This document shows positions 7,835 through 14,634 of a DNA stretch of 25,048 nucleotides, piece after piece. The position numbers and the translations under genes are program-made. Origin of the DNA: a virus. Every line of letters begins with the position of its first letter. Within the stretch, counting starts at the first letter, position 1. A model generated the notes under the pieces. It did not search any database. It was not told the origin of the DNA and saw nothing but the letters and a program-made list of their open reading frames with translations. The stretch covers positions 1-25,048 of the IMG/VR virus record IMGVR_UViG_3300031227_000393; one strand, written 5' to 3'.

Positions 7835-8995
7835 TTAAGCGGCAGCGTCGTAGACTCTCACCCACTTAACCGAGCCACCATCAATATCGCACATAAGCGG
7901 AATACTACCGATGTTAGTATCATCGTCATGGTCGCCTGCCACGTAGCCGAAGTTGGGCGAACTATTGACGTGGAATATGGCTGTCTGAACCACAGAAAGG
8001 TTTGCGCTGAACATTGCCAGCCAGTTGAAGTCAGTATCAGTCAGAATAGCTTGGAATCTCCCACCGTAAGCAATGGGCGCACCCGTAATTGTGGTAGTTG
8101 CTGGTGCATAGACTCCGTCATTCCTCGGTGAACAGACATTTACATTACTAGCGTCAAGTGTAGCTGTGCCAACAACGTTTACCCAAGTGGAACTAGCGAC
8201 AGAACATTCAGTAGCTTCGCCTGTCACCGTCATGTCAATCTCAACCATACCAACACCATCAGCCAAGCTCGGGGTAGCAAATGTTCCATGATAACTTGCT
8301 ATCCTGGTGTCATCGCCTAGTGCAGTATTAATCAGGGATAACCGAGCTATCGATGTATCGTACAGTAGGTAATCATTGGCGGTCATCCCGAATACTTGAA
8401 CACTATTAACATTTAATGTTCCGTTGCCGATAAGTATTGACCCAGTATCATCTGCAACTGGCAGGATTTCCAAGTCAGTTTCGTTCCATTCAATACTCAC
8501 ATCTCTGGCATCGCCAAAGTAAAGCATCTCTTGGTCAAGTAACCAATGGGAAATGGGATCCCAATGAACCTTGACGGCAATAACCACATCTTCGCCTGCG
8601 GCGATTTGACCCAAGGCATAACCAAATGGAATCTGTGTGGCATTGTTCCTTATTTTGCTGATAATACCAGTAGTTCTGTGGATATAAAGTGGGTCGCCAC
8701 CAGACACCAGCATCGCTCCCCCATCATCATCAGCCGATACGAGGAGATTCCAAATTCCTTCGGTATCAACGGCAATTAGGTCTGTCGTAGTGCCTGAATT
8801 AAAGCAGACACCAACTCCCTGATTTCCAGCAATGAGACCAAAGACACAAGGTAATCCCTTCGTTGCAATCCCAGAGCCATCCGAGGTTAAGAGTTCGGCG
8901 GCGGTTACAGTTACGTGTCTACCCTCATAAGTAGACGAGACTTCAGTTCCGGCAGTTAAAGCGTCGGGATATACTCCAAAATCCTGTGTAGGCAT
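7835..8995 (-). CDS. Capsid decoration/head protein, DUF2190-like plus extra domain
   Basis: 386 residues; GGAGG ten bases before the ATG. The first ~150 residues have the look of capsid-associated decoration proteins (DUF2190-like): GVCFNSGTTTDLIAVDTEG, LLVSGGDPLYIHRTTGIIS, and PFGYALGQIAAGEDVVIAVKVHW. Residues ~160-386 add a second beta-rich region with VEIDMTVTGEATECSVASS and MCDIDGGSVKWVRVYDAAA, resembling phage 'structural protein' domains and possibly trimeric. A two-domain decoration protein is the most economical reading. The family call is uncertain; the gene itself is not. Confidence 0.8.
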   Translation of the reverse strand: MPTQDFGVYPDALTAGTEVSSTYEGRHVTVTAAELLTSDGSGIATKGLPCVFGLIAGNQGVGVCFNSGTTTDLIAVDTEGIWNLLVSADDDGGAMLVSGGDPLYIHRTTGIISKIRNNATQIPFGYALGQIAAGEDVVIAVKVHWDPISHWLLDQEMLYFGDARDVSIEWNETDLEILPVADDTGSILIGNGTLNVNSVQVFGMTANDYLLYDTSIARLSLINTALGDDTRIASYHGTFATPSLADGVGMVEIDMTVTGEATECSVASSTWVNVVGTATLDASNVNVCSPRNDGVYAPATTTITGAPIAYGGRFQAILTDTDFNWLAMFSANLSVVQTAIFHVNSSPNFGYVAGDHDDDTNIGSIPLMCDIDGGSVKWVRVYDAAA

Positions 8996-9013
8996 TTTAT
9001 TATTCCTCCGTGT

Positions 9014-9082
9014 TTACTTATACCTGATAGTGTCAGTTATTATTTGCTCACCATTATATTTCCAGGTATAGTTATCGCCCAT
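9014..9082 (-). CDS. Possible 22-residue peptide
   Basis: A short ORF that starts (ATG at 9082) inside the end of the protease-scaffold gene and ends with TAA 18 nt before the next start. It reads MGDNYTWKYNGEQIITDTIRYK split as MGDNYTWKYNG-EQIITDTIRYK, with a composition like real protein. No convincing ribosome binding site is near; the closest GGGGAAG is 15 nt away, so coupling to the upstream gene would be needed. It otherwise fills a 76-bp gap. It may be spurious. Confidence 0.3.
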   Translation of the reverse strand: MGDNYTWKYNGEQIITDTIRYK

Positions 9083-11048
9083 TGGCGGCAATTTCAGCTT
9101 CCCCGTCAGTCATCCCCATTCCCTTAAAGGACTCAACGAGGGCTTTGTGGTCTTTTTCGGGGTCAGCCTGGGTACTGCCCAGTCCCTTCACCTTACCTGC
9201 CTCGGATAGTTTGGCAATATAATCAACTTCGGATTTTATTGCTTCCTCAATCCCGTCAGCAGACTCGGTGTCCTTAAACCTTTCAATAAGTCGCTCTTTA
9301 GCAGCATCGGGTAGCTCAGCCTTCTCAACAGCCTCTTTTACGATAGCTTGTGCATCGGCTTTTGCTTTCTCCTTGATTGCTAAATCAGCAGCTTCCTTGA
9401 GTCCGTCACGCTCTGTAGTCAGAGTCGTAATCTGGTCTTCAAGTCCCTTGATTTTATCCTCATTCTCCATGAGTTTTTTAACCTCCGTAGTTATTTCATC
9501 CCTGATAGCAGCCTCGATAATCTTAACCAAATCAGGGCGGCGCTCCCTTAGCGCAGATATTTCTATCAGGTCTACATCTGTTTCCCTATCGGATTCGTAG
9601 AGTGTAACTATCCCGTTTGCACCGGGCTCGGTAACAAAGTCAACCGACTTTGCCCCTGTTAGTTGTTCTATTACTAGAGTCTCAACACCCTCAATGGTAG
9701 TTTTGGAACCCCGGCCTAATGCATTGATTGAAATGCCCATTTCTGAAAGCATATTCTTATCTCGCATATTAGCCAGTTTCTTCATCAACCAATCTTCTAT
9801 GATGTCTGCCACACCAGTAACAGTCCCGTTTTCGTCACACGTTACATCCATCAATTTAGCTACAAACCCTGTAGGTTTTATCGACCTTTCGGGTAACTCA
9901 TTTTCCTCTGTGTCTGTCGGGTGGTCTGCATACATCTTCAGCCCTTCAAACACCTTATAATCACGTTTCAGCATTTCAGCAGGATAGTATCTGGATTTAT
10001 CTGCATTAAAACCTGCCTTGATGACAATAACAGTTGCCCTGCCTCTATCATCGAATGCCTGAGCCTCTGTGAGTGGCGTGTAAATGGGATATTTATCTCG
10101 CACCATAGTTTCCCTAACCCACCGGGGCATCTCGTCTTCCTCAATACCCAACTTACGGTATCCAGCTCGTATCTTCCTTTTAACAGCAGCTAATTCAGCA
10201 GTAGGAACAGTAGCTTTTAGCCCCTTGTATCCACCAGGGCTGAGAGAGGCTGAAACCTTATTTAACTGTGCCTTGGTCATCTTCTTATCCATGTCTTCCC
10301 ATGTCCTTAACTGCCACCCGGCAGGCTTCTCTGCGTCCGGGACATAGGCAAACGCCTCAGCCGGAAACTTAACCCCTTCTTCGGTCTTCACGACTGCCTG
10401 TTCTCTTAGCCATACAAGGGTTTTATCGGCTTCCTCGACGGCTTCTTTGGTTTTCTTTTCGTCCGGGAACTCAGATGATAAAAGCTCCTGGCACAATGTC
10501 ATAATCTTCTTTATCCTGCCTGAATCTAAGGTAGCATTGCGCTTACCGGCTTCCTGTATAATGTCGTTGAATTTAGCCTGTAAGGATTCCATGGGATTGT
10601 AGATTATTTGTTTAACAACCTTCTCGGGGTCTTCAAGTGTTACCTGCCCATCTTCTTCAAGTTGATAACCCATTTTATAAGCCTGGCCATCCACACTATA
10701 GATAACTTCATTATCAAATACTTCCTCAATAACTATCCCGCTTGGCTCAGGCTTTGCCTCCTGGTTTATCTGATAAGAAGCAATCAGGGCTGATTGCAGT
10801 ATCTGTTTCCTATCCTCATCACTTATAGATTCTTTCACCTTGCCCTCCTTGGCTACCCACTTGTCTCCGACTTTCTTATAGACCTTTTCAACAGCAGCCC
10901 ACGCAGTAGCATGAGATAGGGCTTCCCTGTTGTCTCGGTCTTTGTATTGCTCAAAGGCTGCATTAAATGCCTTCATGTAGATTTCCTTGGCCTTCGCTGG
11001 CAAACCTTTCAAGGTATCGGGCAGTTCACCTATTGTAGAATATGGCAT
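9072..11048 (-). CDS. Fused ChaB domain - capsid protease - scaffold
   Basis: 658 residues from ATG at 11048, chosen over an ATG at 11081 because AGGAGG lies 5 nt upstream and the longer start lies in a terminator. Residues ~1-68 match the ChaB fold (GELPDTLKG, AKEIYMKAFNAAFEQY, HATAWAAVEKVY). Residues ~226-318 hold the phage FPAEAFAYVPD...W...LSPGGYKG segment. Residues ~330-490 look like a capsid-maturation protease with candidate catalytic His376 (ADHP), Ser440 (GISINA) and Asp470 (SVDFVT). The last ~150 residues are charged coiled-coil, typical of a scaffold. The protein should organise and mature the procapsid. Catalytic assignments are inferred from motif positions. Confidence 0.85.
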   Translation of the reverse strand: MPYSTIGELPDTLKGLPAKAKEIYMKAFNAAFEQYKDRDNREALSHATAWAAVEKVYKKVGDKWVAKEGKVKESISDEDRKQILQSALIASYQINQEAKPEPSGIVIEEVFDNEVIYSVDGQAYKMGYQLEEDGQVTLEDPEKVVKQIIYNPMESLQAKFNDIIQEAGKRNATLDSGRIKKIMTLCQELLSSEFPDEKKTKEAVEEADKTLVWLREQAVVKTEEGVKFPAEAFAYVPDAEKPAGWQLRTWEDMDKKMTKAQLNKVSASLSPGGYKGLKATVPTAELAAVKRKIRAGYRKLGIEEDEMPRWVRETMVRDKYPIYTPLTEAQAFDDRGRATVIVIKAGFNADKSRYYPAEMLKRDYKVFEGLKMYADHPTDTEENELPERSIKPTGFVAKLMDVTCDENGTVTGVADIIEDWLMKKLANMRDKNMLSEMGISINALGRGSKTTIEGVETLVIEQLTGAKSVDFVTEPGANGIVTLYESDRETDVDLIEISALRERRPDLVKIIEAAIRDEITTEVKKLMENEDKIKGLEDQITTLTTERDGLKEAADLAIKEKAKADAQAIVKEAVEKAELPDAAKERLIERFKDTESADGIEEAIKSEVDYIAKLSEAGKVKGLGSTQADPEKDHKALVESFKGMGMTDGEAEIAANGR

Positions 11049-11065
11049 ATCATCCTCCTGTAAAT

Positions 11066-11100
11066 AAAAAAAGAGCCGCAAGCCTTTTTACAGCCTGCGG
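11066..11100 (-). terminator. Intrinsic terminator in leader of the protease gene
   Basis: On the minus strand, a nine-base-pair stem (11092-11100 with 11076-11084; two G-T wobbles) closes a seven-base loop and is followed by CTC and TTTTTTTATTT. The next 20 nt contain the AGGAGG and ATG of the protease gene. It would end transcripts coming from the terminase-MuF operon unless antiterminated. See findings. Confidence 0.8.
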
Positions 11101-11219
11101 TTCCTCCGTCAGTCTATTATTTAATTGTTTAAACTACTGGGCGTGTCGGGGATTCACGCATTTACTCTTCCGAGTTGTAATAAACCCACTTATACTACCA
11201 GCAGTATAGAATATTCCTT
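11101..11219 (-). other. Leader between DUF2292-like gene and terminator
   Basis: About 120 bp with no convincing gene. It holds an imperfect inverted repeat (TATACT/AGTATA, 6-nt loop) at 11192-11209 and a possible 10-codon ORF (ATGCGTGAA...) with a weak GGAAGAG site. I see no strong promoter here. Confidence 0.4.
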
Positions 11220-11369
11220 TTATTCTGGATATGTTCGTTCAATAACTAATAGTGTCTTTTTGCCCTGCCTTATCTGCATCTTGACACTACCATAATCAAG
11301 ATACTTGCCCCAGTCTATCTTATCAAGTTCCTTCTTGAGTTCAAGGTCTTTGGGGTTTTCCTCTATCAT
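11220..11369 (-). CDS. DUF2292-like small protein
   Basis: 49 residues. Its ATG overlaps the upstream stop by ATGA. Sequence: charged helix (ELKKELDKIDW), then YLDYGSVKMQI-RQGKKTLLVIERTYPE. The GSV.(I/M).(I/V)..GK....IERT pattern is that of DUF2292 proteins, small RNA- or DNA-linked proteins of unknown function that are common in phages. Too short for routine gene calling. I consider it a real gene because of coding character and ATGA coupling. Confidence 0.7.
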   Translation of the reverse strand: MIEENPKDLELKKELDKIDWGKYLDYGSVKMQIRQGKKTLLVIERTYPE

Positions 11370-11455
11370 TCAGCGATCCCGCATAATATCGTTATTATCC
11401 CTATTATCCAAACAACCACAAAAAGATAATTAACAAAAGTATCTTCTTTATCCAT
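11366..11455 (-). CDS. 29-residue single-span membrane protein
   Basis: Starts at ATG 11455 with AGGAG 11 nt upstream. MDKEDTFVNY is followed by one membrane-spanning helix (LFVVVWIIGIITILCGIAE). The stop overlaps the DUF2292-like start by four bases (ATGA). It lies 15 nt after the MuF gene. There are too few residues to name a family; it resembles the small phage membrane proteins of head operons. Charged N-terminus, so N-in topology is plausible. Confidence 0.65.
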   Translation of the reverse strand: MDKEDTFVNYLFVVVWIIGIITILCGIAE

Positions 11456-11470
11456 AGTAATTTTACTCCT

Positions 11471-12307
11471 TTACTTACTCAATATACTTGGAGCTAAACT
11501 ACACCTGCAACTGGGATGCTGAGGAGGTGCCATAGCCCCGCTGGTAAAAGCCTGATTGACGGGTATCACCTTGTCAGCTTCATTTGCCAGGCACTCATCA
11601 CTTACCCTGTCATCACCGGATGTTACCCATTCCTTCCCGTCTATTCCCATATCTTTCATTGTATCAAGGCTTGCCTGGCTAAGAGCCTCTGATGTCTCTG
11701 TTCGAGCTATCATCTCAGCCCTTGATTTCAATGTAAGCCCTGGTCTAATCTCTGATGGTGTGCCCCTAGCCATCCAATTGAATTTATGCCGTATATCACT
11801 TTGAATCCCAGGTATCCCCCGCTTGTTCCTTATACCATCAGCAATAATATTTGAAATCTGGTTCTTGGTCTCTGCATTGATACCGTCAACCAATTTTACC
11901 TTTGATATATGCTTAGTTGCCCAGTCTATCGCCCCCTGAACCGGCGGCCCCTCATAAGCTATCGGGATACCAGCTTTAGTCTTCCCCCACGTTATCATCT
12001 CGGCTTGCCCTTGAGAATAAATCTTTACCAGTTGCCCATCTATTCGAGTTGTCAAAGTATCATCAAAGGTTGCCAGGAGAGGATTAAGGAGGTCGCCTGT
12101 TTCACTACCCAAGCTCTCTTTTACATACTGGTTGTAAATTTCGTCTATCCTGTCATAAGGGAAGGCATCAGATAACGCTTTAAAGTATTTAGCCAGCTCT
12201 CTTTGAAGGCTTATTCTTAGCCTTAGATTTGCGGAGCTGTTTGGATTTGCAGGTATCTCCGCTTCCAATAGGGCTATCAGTTGATTCAGTTCTGTCGCTA
12301 CTGTCAT
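11471..12307 (-). CDS. MuF-type head morphogenesis protein
   Basis: 278 residues, GGGGAGAT 4 nt before the ATG. Diagnostic features of the phage Mu gpF (MuF) family: helical N-terminus with QRELAKYFKAL, the mid-domain EMIARTETSEALSQAS near residues 200-215, and the C-terminal HPSCRC zinc-binding motif at 264-269 preceded by a GMAPPQ stretch (SGAMAPPQ). MuF proteins are minor head proteins loaded at the portal before DNA packaging and may be injected. Gene order portal-MuF-protease-capsid is standard. The start lies inside the end of the upstream zinc-finger gene. Confidence 0.92.
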   Translation of the reverse strand: MTVATELNQLIALLEAEIPANPNSSANLRLRISLQRELAKYFKALSDAFPYDRIDEIYNQYVKESLGSETGDLLNPLLATFDDTLTTRIDGQLVKIYSQGQAEMITWGKTKAGIPIAYEGPPVQGAIDWATKHISKVKLVDGINAETKNQISNIIADGIRNKRGIPGIQSDIRHKFNWMARGTPSEIRPGLTLKSRAEMIARTETSEALSQASLDTMKDMGIDGKEWVTSGDDRVSDECLANEADKVIPVNQAFTSGAMAPPQHPSCRCSLAPSILSK

Positions 12308-12404
12308 CTATCTCCCCTGTGCCCTTACAGTCAGCACACGCTACCTGTAGTAAGCCGTGGTTGTATTCCTTAAACCCCTTGCCTTCACACTTAGGACACA
12401 ACAT
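12189..12404 (-). CDS. DnaJ-type zinc-finger small protein
   Basis: 71 residues from ATG at 12404; an ATG at 12413 is possible but has no room for a ribosome binding site. Two CxxCxGxG-type motifs at residues 3-10 (CPKCEGKG) and 23-30 (CADCKGTG) match half of a DnaJ cysteine-rich zinc domain. The C-terminal ~40 residues (SDRTESTDSP...KSKQLRKSKAKNKPSK) are low complexity and basic. They are encoded over the first 119 bases of the MuF gene. The zinc motif is clear; the biological role is not. Confidence 0.75.
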   Translation of the reverse strand: MLCPKCEGKGFKEYNHGLLQVACADCKGTGEIDDSSDRTESTDSPIGSGDTCKSKQLRKSKAKNKPSKRAG

Positions 12405-12627
12405 AGTGCCCATCCTTTACCGGAGCTATCTCCTGAACAGATGCCTTGATGAGACACTCGTCAGGCACATATTCACTCGGCAAAACTTCTTTCCATTCTC
12501 CATAATGAGTTAGGAAATACTTAGCAAGTAATCGCCCATCCTCATCTAAAATAGCCTTACGAACTCGAGCTTGATTACTTCCATCAGGGGAAGACTGTAC
12601 GCACGCCTCAATTAAAATCTGGTTCAT
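12391..12627 (-). CDS. Hypothetical small protein
   Basis: 78 residues; AAAAGGAG 6 nt before the ATG. It starts MNQILIEACVQSSPDGSNQA and has a helix-strand core (RVRKAILDEDGRLLAKYFL; EYVPDECLIKASVQEIAP). There is no recognised family. It overlaps the zinc-finger gene start by about 14 nt and sits between the tiny membrane proteins and MuF. Confidence 0.75.
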   Translation of the reverse strand: MNQILIEACVQSSPDGSNQARVRKAILDEDGRLLAKYFLTHYGEWKEVLPSEYVPDECLIKASVQEIAPVKDGHYVVS

Positions 12628-12640
12628 TCCATTACTCCTT

Positions 12641-12727
12641 TTATATTAGTACACAGGTTACTAGAAGAACCAATCCTACCAGCATCACCCCTACCACAAT
12701 ACACACGATTCCGATTGCTACTCTCAT
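12641..12727 (-). CDS. 28-residue single-span membrane protein
   Basis: ATG at 12727 preceded by AAAAAGGAG with 7-nt spacing. After MR the sequence is one long hydrophobic helix (VAIGIVCIVVGVMLVGLVL and on) ending CVLI. Not in usual gene-length range, but ribosome site, stop placement (13 nt before next gene) and pure membrane composition support it. Likely membrane-inserted; role unknown. Confidence 0.65.
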   Translation of the reverse strand: MRVAIGIVCIVVGVMLVGLVLLVTCVLI

Positions 12728-12755
12728 GTCATTACTCCTTTTTCTTTAATACCTA

Positions 12756-12848
12756 TTATAACAAACTAGCGAGGATTGGGAAAACAAGGCAACCGACCCC
12801 TGCCCCAAGCACCAAACCAACAATGAAATGCCGTACACTCCTAGTCAT
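12756..12848 (-). CDS. 30-residue single-span membrane protein
   Basis: ATG at 12848 with AAGGAG seven bases upstream, three bases after the portal stop. MTRSVRH leads into one glycine-containing membrane helix (FIVGLVLGAGVGCLVFPILA). Together with the next gene it forms a pair of tiny membrane proteins with separate ribosome sites. A positively charged N-terminus predicts N-in insertion. Role unknown; small holin-like or membrane-anchoring function is conceivable, but nothing shows it. Confidence 0.65.
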   Translation of the reverse strand: MTRSVRHFIVGLVLGAGVGCLVFPILASLL

Positions 12849-12851
12849 ACT

Positions 12852-14243
12852 TTACTCCTTTTTCTTTAGACTCTCTTGAAACTGCTTCAACGCCTTGACC
12901 AACTTCACTTCAGGATTTCTTTGTGCTTCCTGTGTCAATTGGTCCAATACTTCAGCAGGGTCGTTTATCCCCAGTGCCATCAATGCTGTCTGTCTGACAT
13001 CATCCGAGTAGGCAAACTCAGGGAAGGCCTGTATCATCAATGAAAGCGTCTGCCCTATTAGAGCTACATCCGCAGGAGCAATCGCAGGGAAGTCCATATC
13101 AATATGTATATCTGTTTTAAGGTCGTTTTGGGCTAGGATAAGCTCGTTAATATCCTGGTAGGTATCAGCCCATACCTTCTGATAAGACTGGAACATCTTT
13201 TGCATCGGGAGTTCAACAGTCTTGGCTGTAGCTAAGTTCCCAATTGATATATCCCCGAAATATTGCTCAGGGATACCTACCGCAGCCGCAATCATCAACT
13301 TAATCTGCCTGCCATCTTGATAGGCATTCATAGCACCTGTATCTGTTTTAATTGGTGTGGTGCTTACTCCCATATTTTCCACTATAGTCGATGCTGCCGC
13401 TGGTTTCAATGCATTTGTCTTTGCCTTAACTGCGTCTACCTGTGCTTGCCCACCCTCGACTTTCTGTAACCAAGCAAAAGTTGATAGTGCCAGCATAATC
13501 CCTATTCTAGAACCCAGGAATTTGGTGTAATACTTCAGCCAATGCAACGCCGGTAGTAACAAGGGATTGCCCCTCTGTGTGATAGTGTTATATGTCAGAT
13601 GATAGACTAAGGCATCATCATTCTGCCTTACAGTGGCTCCTATGGCACTCTTAGCCAGTTCCCCCTTTATGTTTGTCGTGCTTCTGTAAATAGTTTGGTG
13701 CGGACTCCCCTGGCTGTCAGTCCAGTCCCTTACATAGAATTTAACATCTTCAATATCCTCGGGATTGGTTATAATCTCGGTTATCTCTAGCGGGTCAATG
13801 CGCCGGATGGTGGTAACACCTCCGCGGTATCCTAAGAATATGGCAAAGAATATCTCGCCATCAACCAAGAGTTTATCAGACGACTTCCTCTGTCCCCGGG
13901 CTGATAATGTAGTCTGGTTAGTGGGAGCGTTCCAAAACCCCTCAAGAGCTTTCTTGGCTGGCTTGTCCTCGGTGTCCCATGCCATCCCCGGGCCGAATGT
14001 ATAGTCAGTCCACAACCGAATAGCCTGTCGTGCCATCGGGTCTTTTGTGTAATATAAACGGGAGGTCTGGAGGTTGGTTATCCTTTCTGATGCTGAGATA
14101 ACGTCCGCGCTAGTCCCGCTGTGAATTATCCAGCCGGAATCCTCAAGGGCAAGGTCATCCTCAACAGCCTGTGTGGCTTCTTGTAATATAGTTGCCAATT
14201 CATCCGATGGCGATGTGACTTCTCTGAGTTTTCTGGTCATCAT
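12852..14243 (-). CDS. Portal protein
   Basis: 463 residues from tandem ATGs at 14243/14240, AAGGAATAA upstream. Portal signature features: DPMARQAIRLWTDYTFG near residue 70, KSSDKLLVDGEIFFAIF, RRIDPLEITEI, 'HLTYNTITQRGNPLLLPALHWLKYYTKFL' broken here as HLTYNTITQ and GNPLLLPALHWL, and the C-terminal helix-rich stem with GIPEQYFGDISIGNLATA. This is the SPP1/HK97-type dodecameric ring at the DNA-entry vertex that docks the terminase. Order after TerL and before MuF is canonical. Confidence 0.92.
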   Translation of the reverse strand: MMTRKLREVTSPSDELATILQEATQAVEDDLALEDSGWIIHSGTSADVISASERITNLQTSRLYYTKDPMARQAIRLWTDYTFGPGMAWDTEDKPAKKALEGFWNAPTNQTTLSARGQRKSSDKLLVDGEIFFAIFLGYRGGVTTIRRIDPLEITEIITNPEDIEDVKFYVRDWTDSQGSPHQTIYRSTTNIKGELAKSAIGATVRQNDDALVYHLTYNTITQRGNPLLLPALHWLKYYTKFLGSRIGIMLALSTFAWLQKVEGGQAQVDAVKAKTNALKPAAASTIVENMGVSTTPIKTDTGAMNAYQDGRQIKLMIAAAVGIPEQYFGDISIGNLATAKTVELPMQKMFQSYQKVWADTYQDINELILAQNDLKTDIHIDMDFPAIAPADVALIGQTLSLMIQAFPEFAYSDDVRQTALMALGINDPAEVLDQLTQEAQRNPEVKLVKALKQFQESLKKKE

Positions 14244-14250
14244 TTATTCC

Positions 14251-14409
14251 TTAACGAAAAATTCGGCGTCTGTGTTCCCAACCATGTCTGAAGCACATGT
14301 TAGTCCCTAATAACCAATGGCTTAACGGGAAGAGTATTCGCTTCCCACATATAGCACAGTACATAAACCATAATATGCGGGGCTTCCCTGTAGGATAGTA
14401 TCTAATCAT
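14251..14409 (-). CDS. 52-residue zinc-finger-like protein
   Basis: ATG at 14409 one base after the TAA of the small gene upstream; AAGGAATAAG as ribosome site. It reads MIRYYPTGKPRILW, then CAICGK, a hydrophobic stretch (RILFPLSHWLLG) and TNMCFRHGWEHRRRIF. The CxxC plus C..H pattern suggests a small zinc-binding knuckle. I recognise no family. Tight packing between TerL-side gene and portal supports it. Confidence 0.6.
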   Translation of the reverse strand: MIRYYPTGKPRILWFMYCAICGKRILFPLSHWLLGTNMCFRHGWEHRRRIFR

Positions 14410-14410
14410 C

Positions 14411-14536
14411 TTATTCCTTTTTATGGCTTAGAAAAGCTCCACCGATGCCTTCCTCTGCTCCCTCAAAATCACCCTTCTCAATATCAAAAATTACAGCCTC
14501 ATCCACAGTAATCTTACGGCCAATCTTATCTTCCAA
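14411..14536 (-). CDS. Small ORF with uncertain start
   Basis: 41 residues if the TTG at 14536 is the start; GGGGAG lies 9 nt upstream. Sequence: EDKIGRKITVDEAVIFDIEKG... ending GGAFLSHKKE, acidic and likely folded. The open frame continues further upstream with protein-like sequence (PIHVYPGDSIRLTYGEKT) but without any ATG, GTG or TTG back to an in-frame stop inside the terminase gene. Either an unusual start (ATA) is used or the protein begins at the TTG. See findings. Confidence 0.5.
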   Translation of the reverse strand: MEDKIGRKITVDEAVIFDIEKGDFEGAEEGIGGAFLSHKKE

Positions 14537-14634
14537 GATTGTTTTCTCCCCGTAAGTTAAACGAATCGAATCGCCAGGATATACGTGTATGGGGTGTATC
14601 TTTTCCCTCTTCCTTGTTTTCCTTTCGCCTCCTT

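Noticed and set aside
11049-11081. Upstream ATG for the protease-scaffold gene
   Set aside because: It would place the terminator hairpin in the coding region and has no ribosome site; ATG 11048 follows AGGAGG.
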